Shown here piece after piece: positions 1-7,085 of a DNA stretch of 15,238 nt (the first letter of the stretch is position 1; each line of letters opens with the position of its first letter). A program made the position numbers and the translations under genes. Source of the DNA: JAIPAH01 sp964345255 (GTDB taxonomy: Bacteria > Bacteroidota > Bacteroidia > Bacteroidales > JAIPAH01); NCBI GenBank assembly GCA_964345255.1, contig CAYFQK010000060.1:1-15238 (forward strand), given 5' to 3'. The notes under the pieces are model-generated. The model was not told where the DNA came from. It searched no databases and saw only the letters and a list, made by a program, of their open reading frames with translations.

Positions 1-1799
1 TGCAGAATGATTTGGAAGATTATTTAGCCAACCGTCCGGTTCATATACATTCAAACTCCATTCCATATCTGATTAAGAAATTCACAAAAAGAAATCCGCT
101 ATTTTCACGGGCAGTATTGGTTTTTATTGTTTTGACAAGTGTGTTCACATTCTATCATACGCAGTCATTAAAAAATCAGCGTAATATTGCCGAGGCCAAT
201 GCATTGAAAGCTGAAAAGGCTGCTGCACGCTCAGAGGCTACGGTGAACTATCTGAAGAATCTGATTTATCAGACTGATCCGTATATGGAGAATAATTACT
301 CAGCAAAAGTGCTGGATAGTATGGCATTTATGGCTTATGCGCAGTTAGAGAAGTATTTTACCGGCCAGCCAAAGACAAAAGCGGAAGTGTACCTTGTGTT
401 GGCAGATATTTTTAATTCCAGGGCACACCACAAAGAAAGCTTCTCGGCATTACATAAGGCAAAGCTTCTCCTGGAGGATGTTCCCGATGATGATAAGCAG
501 CAGAAAGCCCGTGTTTACTATAACCTGGCAAAGACATATATCGGTGAGGGGTCTTATGTTGACAGCTCGTTGTATTACATTAAGAAGGCTATAGTTATCG
601 ATTCAATGGACCCGTCGGTCACTAATAACCGTTTGTCATATGATTTGGAAATCCTGGGAAGGATTTATGCTGTGCAGAACAAATATGATTCGGCGCTAAG
701 ATTTTACAGCCAGTCGCTTAAAAGGCTTGAACAGCAGGAGGGGAGAGAGGCTGCCATTACCAGAGCCGGCACTATGTCGATGTTAGGTGAGATTTATATG
801 CGTCAGGGACATTATGACAAGGCCATGGGGATGCTGCAGGAATCATTGCAGATGCACATAAAGTATTTGGGTGAACGAAATGGGTATGTGGTTAATGATA
901 TCAATAAGCTGGCGAATTTGTATTTGAAACTGAATCATTATGAAACCTCCATAAATTATTTTATGAAAAGCATCAGGTTGACAAAGCAGATATATGGCGA
1001 CAGCTCCGGAAAACTGATTAATTCTTATGCATCCCTTTCGAACCTCTACAGCGAGACCGGGGATGTGGATTCCACGCTCTATTATGGCGAGCAGGCCCTA
1101 AATATGGCTAAGCAATTTTTTGGAGAAAATCACATCCAAACCGCAAGGCGCTATAACACATTAGGGTTGGCTTATTTTGGCAGTGGGTTGGTTGATGAAG
1201 CGATAACGCTTTATAAAAAAGCACTGGAGATAAAGCGCCGGCACCATCCCGATGCGCGTTACTCTATAAATATAACAAAGTATAACCTTGCCACAGCCCT
1301 GATGGAAAAAGGGCAAACAGATAATGCTGCTACTATTCTCGGGGAGGTATATGCTTATGAACGGGAGACTTATGGTGATAATAATACCACGGTGGCCGTT
1401 ACCATGCGGCTATTAGGGCAGGCATATATCGATGCCGGCCGTATAGAAGAAGCTGCTGCCATCCTGAAGCAGGCAGGGCCAATTCTTGAAGCTGGCTATG
1501 ACAAAGTGCACCGCCGGAAAGCAGAGTATTTTATTACCCTCGCAGAGCTCCATCTGCATAAGGGGAACCTGCATAGAAGCCTGAAACTGGCTGAGCGCAG
1601 TAAAATCATCTATAAAAAGTTATATGGAGATAATCACTGGCGCATGGCGTTCAGCATGGCTTTTCACAGCATGATTGCTAAAAAGCTGAATATAGATAGA
1701 CCAAGCATCAATGAAGCATATCTCCGTGGTATGGATGCTCTGGAAAGCAGGCTGCCTAAGCATAAGTACTTCTATGAGAAAGTAGTCAGTAGATATTAA
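1..1799 (+). CDS. Membrane-anchored TPR protein, probable C-terminal part of a Ser/Thr kinase-TPR receptor (5' end outside window)
   Basis: The reading frame is open to the left edge (codons from position 3), so the TTG at 12 is not a true start and the gene is cut by the window. The first residues (DLEDYLANRPV) match the stretch that in many bacterial Ser/Thr kinases lies between the kinase domain and the transmembrane helix. One hydrophobic helix follows (nt about 111-155, AVLVFIVLTSVFTFY), then an Ala/Glu/Lys-rich probable coiled coil (about nt 165-265) and about 400 residues of tetratricopeptide repeats. Several repeats are of the roughly 42-residue kinesin-light-chain type, shown by spaced YGD/FGENH motifs (QIYGDS, QFFGENH, ETYGDN, KLYGDNH). 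Inferred role: a signalling kinase with its kinase domain in the cytoplasm and its TPR part beyond the single membrane helix, used for protein binding. No kinase residues are visible, so the kinase assignment rests on the juxtamembrane signature. It ends 12 bp before a convergent regulator gene. Confidence 0.85.
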   Translation, partial: QNDLEDYLANRPVHIHSNSIPYLIKKFTKRNPLFSRAVLVFIVLTSVFTFYHTQSLKNQRNIAEANALKAEKAAARSEATVNYLKNLIYQTDPYMENNYSAKVLDSMAFMAYAQLEKYFTGQPKTKAEVYLVLADIFNSRAHHKESFSALHKAKLLLEDVPDDDKQQKARVYYNLAKTYIGEGSYVDSSLYYIKKAIVIDSMDPSVTNNRLSYDLEILGRIYAVQNKYDSALRFYSQSLKRLEQQEGREAAITRAGTMSMLGEIYMRQGHYDKAMGMLQESLQMHIKYLGERNGYVVNDINKLANLYLKLNHYETSINYFMKSIRLTKQIYGDSSGKLINSYASLSNLYSETGDVDSTLYYGEQALNMAKQFFGENHIQTARRYNTLGLAYFGSGLVDEAITLYKKALEIKRRHHPDARYSINITKYNLATALMEKGQTDNAATILGEVYAYERETYGDNNTTVAVTMRLLGQAYIDAGRIEEAAAILKQAGPILEAGYDKVHRRKAEYFITLAELHLHKGNLHRSLKLAERSKIIYKKLYGDNHWRMAFSMAFHSMIAKKLNIDRPSINEAYLRGMDALESRLPKHKYFYEKVVSRY

Positions 1800-1811
1800 T
1801 ATGCGATTGAT

Positions 1812-2552
1812 TTAAGCGCGCTGAAGGGCTTGGATAGCCTGTAAGTAAGCCTTGTCGGCAATTATTGCAGCCGGTTTCCGGTGCATCAGCGCCTCGGTGT
1901 TTTTGGTGAAATGGGAGAAATCGTAATACCCTTGGCTGAAAAGGGCCCGTTCCGCCGGCATTCCCCGGCTTATCAGCAGCCAGGTTGCTTTTAACTGCTG
2001 AAGCCTCAGGATGATTTTTGGAGAATAACCCGTTAAGTGATTGAACTGGCGGCGGAGTTGCCTCTCAGAACGATGAAGCCGGTGCGCAATAACCTCAACG
2101 CTGATTTTTCCGTGATTATTTTCAATCAGCGTAAGTGCCTCTTCTATTGTTCTTGTTTCCAGTTGCTGAAAGGAGGGCAGTAAATACCCGGCTACCATTT
2201 CCATCACTGCCGTAGCTATTACCGGTTTAGGAGTGCCCGGAGGAAAGGTGGTGATGCCCCTCATTGCAGGCTTATTAGTCTTTAACAGACGCTGACAATG
2301 ATAAGGCAGCAGGATGATAAAACAGGTACTGTTGCCTGAATGGAAATCACGGGGCACCGTAAGTTTTTCTTCCGGGATGAGCAGCGCAACGGGGTTTGAT
2401 TTTGCTTCTGTTATTCTAAATGCGATAAACGGATGGCCAAATACGGGGAGAAAGGTATTCCCGAATGGCTTTTCTGATTTCAGCCATGCAGCACTGTATA
2501 TAAGTGACTGCAGACGGGGTGGCACAAAACAGGTGTTTAAAGAAAATAGCAT
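1812..2552 (-). CDS. AraC/XylS-family transcriptional regulator
   Basis: The C-terminal third is an AraC-type double helix-turn-helix. The first HTH is ISVEVIAHRLHRSERQLRR (about residues 150-170 of the 246-residue form) followed by the FNHLTGYSP linker. The second is ALFSQGYYDFSHFTK (about 203-217), the classic 'GY.D.SHFt+.F' element, here with NTEALMHRKPAA after it. The N-terminal half is a variable sensing domain, possibly of the DUF6597 type found in Bacteroidota AraC proteins; its ligand cannot be told. I chose the ATG at 2552 because the protein then begins a few residues before the PPRLQSLIYSAAW stretch where such domains normally start. A longer form from a TTG at 2603 (263 residues) would leave only 26 bp to the divergent neighbour. 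The gene is divergent from the beta-propeller gene at 2630, which makes that gene and itself plausible targets (inference). It converges with the TPR gene. Confidence 0.85.
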   Translation of the reverse strand: MLFSLNTCFVPPRLQSLIYSAAWLKSEKPFGNTFLPVFGHPFIAFRITEAKSNPVALLIPEEKLTVPRDFHSGNSTCFIILLPYHCQRLLKTNKPAMRGITTFPPGTPKPVIATAVMEMVAGYLLPSFQQLETRTIEEALTLIENNHGKISVEVIAHRLHRSERQLRRQFNHLTGYSPKIILRLQQLKATWLLISRGMPAERALFSQGYYDFSHFTKNTEALMHRKPAAIIADKAYLQAIQALQRA

Positions 2553-2629
2553 AAGATGTCCGTATTTTACATGCTGATAAGTTTTAAACCACGTATTATC
2601 CAAAAAAGTTTAATTAAAGAAGAATTATT

Positions 2630-4435
2630 ATGAGACGTATATCCATTTTACTTATATTTTTTATAAGTGTCACCGCTACATCCGGACAAGGATTTGATAA
2701 AGTTTATGAGAAAAAGGTAAATCGCTCTTTGCTGAGCATGATCGAAGGAGATGAGGCAGAGTATTACCTCAGTCGCACAGGAGATTATTTGGTGATTAAT
2801 ACCCCCGACTGGTACAGCCTGATTTCCGGCACCGATGGCAGCGAGCTCGCTTCCGGCGATCACATGAAAAAGTCGGGCTCGGTAGGGATTGCCTCTGCTT
2901 TGCTTGGCCAGGGTGCGGGTGGTGCCCTGATAGACGGAGAAGCGCTGAAAGAATCCAGTGGCTTTTTTGCTTTCGAGAAGCAAAATACCGTGGTCTTTCT
3001 CGACTGGACCCTGGATGAAAACCGCCTCACCGCTTTCGACACGAAAACAGGAGAACAACTCTGGAGCTCCACCGAGTACCGCTTTACACCCGGATCGGAT
3101 AAGCAGGTAACCTCCGTGCTGGCTTCAATAGCGGTCAGCAGCGCCGTAAGCAATGCGGTGCCCACCTCAGGAATGAGCGCCTCAGGCGTTTATTATTCTG
3201 TGGATATGGATTATTTTAAAGGCGCCCACGGCAGCGATAATGCCGGCGCATTTATTACTCCGCTTGAAGGAACAGGCAGCTTTTTGCTGAAAGCCGGAGA
3301 TGTGCATCACTGTATTGATATAAGAACCGGTGAGCAACGCTGGAAATATGATGATTATGATGTGAATATAGCAGAACATCATATGATGCCTGATGAAAAC
3401 CTGGTGGCGCTGGTTAATTTTAATCCTTCCTATTTTGCTAAAAGCGATAACTACGTAATTTTTCTGGACACCGAAACCGGTGAGGAGAAATACCGCATTG
3501 AGCATTTGAATAATTATGTGGAAAACAGGACCCACATCCTTGGCGACCGCCTAATCCTGGATTATTATGGTCTTGAAATTTTTGATATAAAAAATGAGGA
3601 GCGCCTGGTGTTGTCTATTGATGAAAAGGTAGTGAAAGCTAACAATACGGTTTCTTCACTTTTTGGTAGTGATGATGGCCAAAAGAGTAAAACATCTATG
3701 GTGATGCCTTCGGCAATAGGGGAGGAGGTAGTTTATACAGCAACATCCAAAATGGGGCGCCGCGTATATCCCGCCAGTGCTGGTTCTCGCAACGTGAAAC
3801 TGCATGCCTACAATATCAAAACAGGAGAAAAAATGTGGAGCAGCAAGGAGCTGGATAAAGGTTCCCATCCGGTAGAGCTTGCCGGCGGACAGGTTATCAT
3901 GAAAAGACAGAAAGGGCTGAATAAACATATCTTTTTTGGCGTGGATACCCAATCGGGGCAGGTTATGGGTGCTACGGACAAAATCAAACAGTATCTTATG
4001 CGTAATGATGCCGGCTATGTTTTGATGGATAATAGTGTACTTTTCAGCGGCAAGCGCGGTTTATACCTCTATGACCTCTCAACATGGAAAGAGCTGGATG
4101 AAATTGATGTGAAGAAAGCAGGCATCGGCAAACTACAGGCTATGGATGTAACTGATGACGGGTTGTTTATGATTGGCGACAAAGGCATTGCTTTTTATGA
4201 TGAAAAGGGAGATTTTACCGGGAATGTAGCTATCAAAAGAATTGAAGGCTCGGTGTGGAGTGATGAGGTGATTATCGTGTTCACCAAAAAAGAGGCAGAG
4301 GCCGTTGATTTGCAGCAGCAAAAGAAAGCGGGACTCCTTGAAAAAAAGGATACCATGGTTTTTTCTGATAACCTGAAGCACTGGCTGTTGGAAGATAACG
4401 ACTTTGTGGAGAAATTTACGTGGGTGAGGGAATGA
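2630..4435 (+). CDS. Exported PQQ-like beta-propeller (WD40-type repeat) protein
   Basis: The protein starts with a signal peptide (MRRISILLIFFISVTATSG, cleavage probably before QGF). There is no lipobox Cys, so it is probably soluble periplasmic or secreted. The body carries recurring PQQ/quinoprotein-like propeller motifs of the form D-x-x-TGE-x-x-W: DTKTGEQLW (137-145), DIRTGEQRW (230-238), DTETGEEKY (280-288), NIKTGEKMW (395-403), with a weaker DTQSGQ at 439. These mark the closing strand and tight turn of successive blades. No dehydrogenase active-site motif or cytochrome CxxCH is seen, so an enzyme role is not supported; protein-protein or ligand binding is more likely. Length (601) suits a seven- or eight-bladed propeller. 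A small-residue insertion (about residues 158-180, ASIAVSSAVSNAVPTSG) interrupts the early blades. The ATG at 2630 is 77 bp from the divergent AraC start, and AAAGAAG upstream is the only weak ribosome-site candidate. No downstream partner is on the same strand. Confidence 0.8.
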   Translation: MRRISILLIFFISVTATSGQGFDKVYEKKVNRSLLSMIEGDEAEYYLSRTGDYLVINTPDWYSLISGTDGSELASGDHMKKSGSVGIASALLGQGAGGALIDGEALKESSGFFAFEKQNTVVFLDWTLDENRLTAFDTKTGEQLWSSTEYRFTPGSDKQVTSVLASIAVSSAVSNAVPTSGMSASGVYYSVDMDYFKGAHGSDNAGAFITPLEGTGSFLLKAGDVHHCIDIRTGEQRWKYDDYDVNIAEHHMMPDENLVALVNFNPSYFAKSDNYVIFLDTETGEEKYRIEHLNNYVENRTHILGDRLILDYYGLEIFDIKNEERLVLSIDEKVVKANNTVSSLFGSDDGQKSKTSMVMPSAIGEEVVYTATSKMGRRVYPASAGSRNVKLHAYNIKTGEKMWSSKELDKGSHPVELAGGQVIMKRQKGLNKHIFFGVDTQSGQVMGATDKIKQYLMRNDAGYVLMDNSVLFSGKRGLYLYDLSTWKELDEIDVKKAGIGKLQAMDVTDDGLFMIGDKGIAFYDEKGDFTGNVAIKRIEGSVWSDEVIIVFTKKEAEAVDLQQQKKAGLLEKKDTMVFSDNLKHWLLEDNDFVEKFTWVRE

Positions 4436-4467
4436 ATCAGAAAGAGTTAAGCTGAAAAAACAGAATC

Positions 4468-4488
4468 AAAAAAGCCAGTGCAATGGCT
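4468..4488 (-). terminator. Candidate intrinsic terminator for the minus-strand gene cluster
   Basis: Read on the minus strand, AGCCA-TTGCAC-TGGCT forms a perfect 5-bp stem with a 6-nt loop and is followed directly by six T residues. This is the form of a factor-independent terminator, although the stem is short. It lies about 270 bp past the last minus-strand stop, so it would act on a long 3' tail. Only position and shape support it. Confidence 0.35.
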
Positions 4489-4574
4489 AAACAAGGGATG
4501 TTCATTTATAATATTTAACCAAAGCAACTGGCGTTTTGCTTTTACAAAATCAATACATAGCCTGTCTGTTTATC

Positions 4575-4611
4575 GCATCAACAAAGTCCAAGCAATCCCT
4601 TGATGCTTTTT
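4575..4611 (+). terminator. Candidate intrinsic terminator for the beta-propeller gene
   Basis: GCATCAA (4575-4581) and TTGATGC (4600-4606) are a perfect 7-bp inverted repeat around an 18-nt loop, followed by TTTTT (4607-4611) on the plus strand. The loop is long and the stem is AT-rich, so it would be a weak terminator. It lies about 140 bp after the propeller stop codon. Confidence 0.3.
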
Positions 4612-4755
4612 AGCAGGGGTTAAACACTTTGGAAAAACTCCTGCCAAAGCAGAGCTATTATTTTGAAAAGCTCTTAAGCTGGCCAAAAGCAATCCGGCAT
4701 TTGCTGATGTTTCATAATTCCCTGGTTAATAACAATTTGAGGCTATATTCTGCAA

Positions 4756-5340
4756 TTAAAAATATGCAGTCACACCGAAGGTTCCATATCCGAATGTGCC
4801 ACGCCCGCCTTCAAAATAAAGGGAGAAACTATCATTCAAATGATAACGGAAACCTGCTACTGGTCCGAGGTTTATTGCAAGCTCATTGTCATAAAAGTCA
4901 TCGTAATAATCATCTGTTGAAGTAAATGAACGACTTTCGAATATAAGCATGAGGCTGATATAAAAGTCATATTTTTCTTCATCTATATCCATCTCCAGCG
5001 CATCGTTGAGAAAGTGGATATAGTGGTATGAAGCCCGCGCTCCAAAATTCAGGAAAGTCCATCGATACTTGTAATCGCTGTAACCTTCATAGCCATAGCT
5101 TGCATAACCAAGAAATCCGCCGCCGCTGATGTGTTCTTCAAAATACTTTTCATAGGCCGCAGTGATCGGAACTGAAAAGCCCGTGCGGTTTCCTACGTAT
5201 CCGTAACCCAGGTATCCGAAAGAAATACCTGCCTGTAGAAGGCTTCCATCAGTTCTTGTTTTTGTAATTGATTCCCCTTGTGCTTTAATACCCATTGAGG
5301 CAACCACGAGCATCAGAATTAAAAGTATTGGTTTTTTCAT
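4756..5340 (-). CDS. Small outer-membrane beta-barrel protein, probably 8-stranded
   Basis: A signal peptide (MKKPILLILMLVVASMGIKA, cleavage before QGE) is followed by about 174 mature residues of alternating hydrophobic/polar strands rich in Tyr and Gly. Strand-like stretches are visible at about 35-50, 55-66, 71-84, 91-112, 124-137, 155-168, 172-179 and 183-194. The last residues are FGVTAYF; a C-terminal aromatic residue is the usual signal for insertion by the BAM machinery. The size fits an OmpA/OmpW-like 8-stranded barrel. One loop is strikingly acidic and Tyr-rich (TSTDDYYDDFYDNE, 140-153) and is probably exposed. The gene follows the 554-residue barrel after an 80-bp, very AT-rich gap (TATATATA, ATATATAACATATAATT), so it may have its own promoter rather than depend wholly on the upstream operon; I found no exact TTTG/TAnnTTTG promoter. 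Function is unknown; no enzyme motif is seen. Confidence 0.75.
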   Translation of the reverse strand: MKKPILLILMLVVASMGIKAQGESITKTRTDGSLLQAGISFGYLGYGYVGNRTGFSVPITAAYEKYFEEHISGGGFLGYASYGYEGYSDYKYRWTFLNFGARASYHYIHFLNDALEMDIDEEKYDFYISLMLIFESRSFTSTDDYYDDFYDNELAINLGPVAGFRYHLNDSFSLYFEGGRGTFGYGTFGVTAYF

Positions 5341-5420
5341 AATAGTTAATAATTTTTGTGTTTGATTCTTTTTATATATATCGTCATCTAATATATAACA
5401 TATAATTTAAAATATCCACT

Positions 5421-7085
5421 TTAAAACCTGAAAACATACTCCAGGCCTGCAATATTCTCTGAGAAAGACTGGTTTTGTGTTTCATTTTTAGTCAGTCTTA
5501 TATTCGCCGAAAGGCGATGATTTTGATGTAATTTATAATTTACAGATAAAGCCCCTGTAAGGACATAGCCCGCATCTTCCCCTTCAAATTGCTGCCTGTT
5601 GTAAACACCCCGTAGTTTTGCAACAAGATTGTTTTGAAGGAAAGATTTGCCAATTCCACCTGTTAATCCGTATCTGAAAATATCCCCCGAGAAAGTCTGA
5701 AGTAAAACCGAATTAATTCCTGCGTTGTAGTTGATAGTTGTCTTTTGCGAGCGATAATTGTAAGAGATATTTCCGTTGTAGCTCTGCGTTTCAGTGAAAT
5801 CGCTGGTAAATTGGTTCGCATCATTTAATATCTGTCCGCTAAGAAACATCGTTACCTGATGCGTGGTCTGGCCTTTTCGGTAAAGCAACCGCGGGGCGAT
5901 AGAATAATTGCTGCTGACTCTGGCAATTTTAGTGGTATCATTCAGTTGCAAAAGCGCTTGCTGCTGATCAATCGTATAATTACTGTATTGGGCATTTATT
6001 CCGAATGCCCCTTTGGTATTTAGGTTCATGTTAACAGAGCCGATCTGCCTTTGGGTTGTATAGGCTTTATGGTCGCGAATATTATCCTGCTGTATCCCAT
6101 ATGAACCGCTGATATTTAACCGGCCATTCATAAGGTTCAAGGCGGGATTGATGGTGTATTGCTCCAAATCATTATTAAGAAAATAGGTTCCCAGCGAGCG
6201 GTACTCGGGGTCGATGCGGCGGTATTTTCCTTTTATTCTGAATTTCCCAAAATTGAAGTTAGCCGAAGTATGCCCCGCATAATTCATACGACTCGAGAGC
6301 CGGGGTTGGTATAGGTTGTTTAAACCATCAGGTATTGGGAGGTCATTTGTGCCTAAGGCCTGGCTAAACATACTGCGCGTAAAAGCACTGGAGCTTACAT
6401 CGATTTCCCAGGTAAACCATTTTGTGATTTTTTGCCGCGACTGAATACCGACTACCAGATTTTCTTTAGGTAGTAGTTGTATTTGTTTGTTTTGGCTTAC
6501 GGAAGTGGTATCATCTTTAGCCTTAAAAAATATAAGATCAACATAGTTCGAAGCTGTTCCATAGCCTATCTTGAAGCCATATGCGTTGCGCTGGAAAGAG
6601 GGCGATTCAAGGTTCTGGAAAGCGCCGGTTTTGATTTTGTTTTGCAGCTGCCCATACATAAACCCAAACCTGAAATTGCCCGGTGTTAATTCCACCCCTG
6701 CTCCCAGAAAAGTATGCTGGTTGAGGGTGTAAGGCGAAAACGACATGCTGCTGTAGCCCATGTGCAGCTTAATCCATTTATAGCTGGGACTGATACCGTA
6801 GTTCTGAAATGGATGGCTGGAATTAAACTGCTGATTGGCATAGGTAAACCGAAATGGTATTCTGACACCATACAGCGACAAAACAGGATTGCCGCTAATG
6901 CGATAAGCAAAAGGGTCTTGACGGTTGTAACCCAGGTTGGTGTCGTAGAACCCGGCGCCAATTGTTATTGAGCCACTTAAATCTACAGCTTTCTCCTCAC
7001 CGATGTTTTCAAGGTTTTGACCAACCCCTGTGGTATTAAGAGCAAAAACAAAAATCAGGATGCAGAAGTATTTCATTTTATTCAT
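5421..7085 (-). CDS. Outer-membrane beta-barrel protein of the surface-protein operon
   Basis: A signal peptide (MNKMKYFCILIFVFALNTTG, cleavage near VGQ) leads into about 530 residues of continuous amphipathic beta strands, many ending in aromatic girdle residues, and the protein ends GLEYVFRF with a terminal Phe typical of BAM substrates. A compact stretch near residues 98-145 (SYKWIKLHMGYSSMSFSPYT, then HTFLGAGVEL and FRFGFMYGQL) looks like the most conserved core and resembles barrel proteins I associate with Bacteroidota FN3-protein clusters; this is from memory. There is no TonB box or plug domain, so it is not a TonB-dependent receptor. Its ATG overlaps the stop of the FN3 gene by 8 bp (ATGAATAA), implying translational coupling; an alternative ATG three codons later (7076) lies 1 bp past that stop. 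The likely role is an outer-membrane anchor or export channel for the two upstream-encoded proteins (inference). Confidence 0.8.
   Translation of the reverse strand: MNKMKYFCILIFVFALNTTGVGQNLENIGEEKAVDLSGSITIGAGFYDTNLGYNRQDPFAYRISGNPVLSLYGVRIPFRFTYANQQFNSSHPFQNYGISPSYKWIKLHMGYSSMSFSPYTLNQHTFLGAGVELTPGNFRFGFMYGQLQNKIKTGAFQNLESPSFQRNAYGFKIGYGTASNYVDLIFFKAKDDTTSVSQNKQIQLLPKENLVVGIQSRQKITKWFTWEIDVSSSAFTRSMFSQALGTNDLPIPDGLNNLYQPRLSSRMNYAGHTSANFNFGKFRIKGKYRRIDPEYRSLGTYFLNNDLEQYTINPALNLMNGRLNISGSYGIQQDNIRDHKAYTTQRQIGSVNMNLNTKGAFGINAQYSNYTIDQQQALLQLNDTTKIARVSSNYSIAPRLLYRKGQTTHQVTMFLSGQILNDANQFTSDFTETQSYNGNISYNYRSQKTTINYNAGINSVLLQTFSGDIFRYGLTGGIGKSFLQNNLVAKLRGVYNRQQFEGEDAGYVLTGALSVNYKLHQNHRLSANIRLTKNETQNQSFSENIAGLEYVFRF

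Larger units (their letters stand above)
4436..4755. other. 320-bp gene-free region between converging transcription units
   Basis: This gap lies between the stop of the propeller gene and the stop of the small barrel gene. Short open frames here lack conserved-looking protein character and one runs antisense into the barrel gene. Three inverted repeats are visible: 4473-4488 followed on the minus strand by a T tract, 4575-4606 followed on the plus strand by a T tract, and AGAGCT/AGCTCT at 4651-4656/4669-4674 without a T tract. The region is best read as a converging terminator zone. Confidence 0.5.

Noticed and set aside
2314..2577. Plus-strand open frame opposite the AraC gene
   Set aside because: It is antisense to a well-supported AraC sensing domain and has no recognisable features.
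2630..4435. BamB (outer-membrane assembly lipoprotein) identity for the propeller
   Set aside because: There is no lipobox Cys, the length is greater than typical BamB and there is no BAM-related context; only the general propeller fold is shared.
4651..4674. AGAGCT/AGCTCT inverted repeat as a terminator
   Set aside because: The stem is only 6 bp around a 12-nt loop and no T tract follows on either strand.
4629..4925. Plus-strand open frame at the end of the 4436-4755 gap
   Set aside because: Much of it is antisense to the small barrel gene and its translation has a His/Asn/Leu-rich composition without protein-like character.
5421..7085. TonB-dependent receptor or PorP/SprF identity for the 554-residue barrel
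   Set aside because: No plug domain or TonB box is visible, and the sequence is longer than and unlike typical PorP/SprF proteins of about 300-350 residues.
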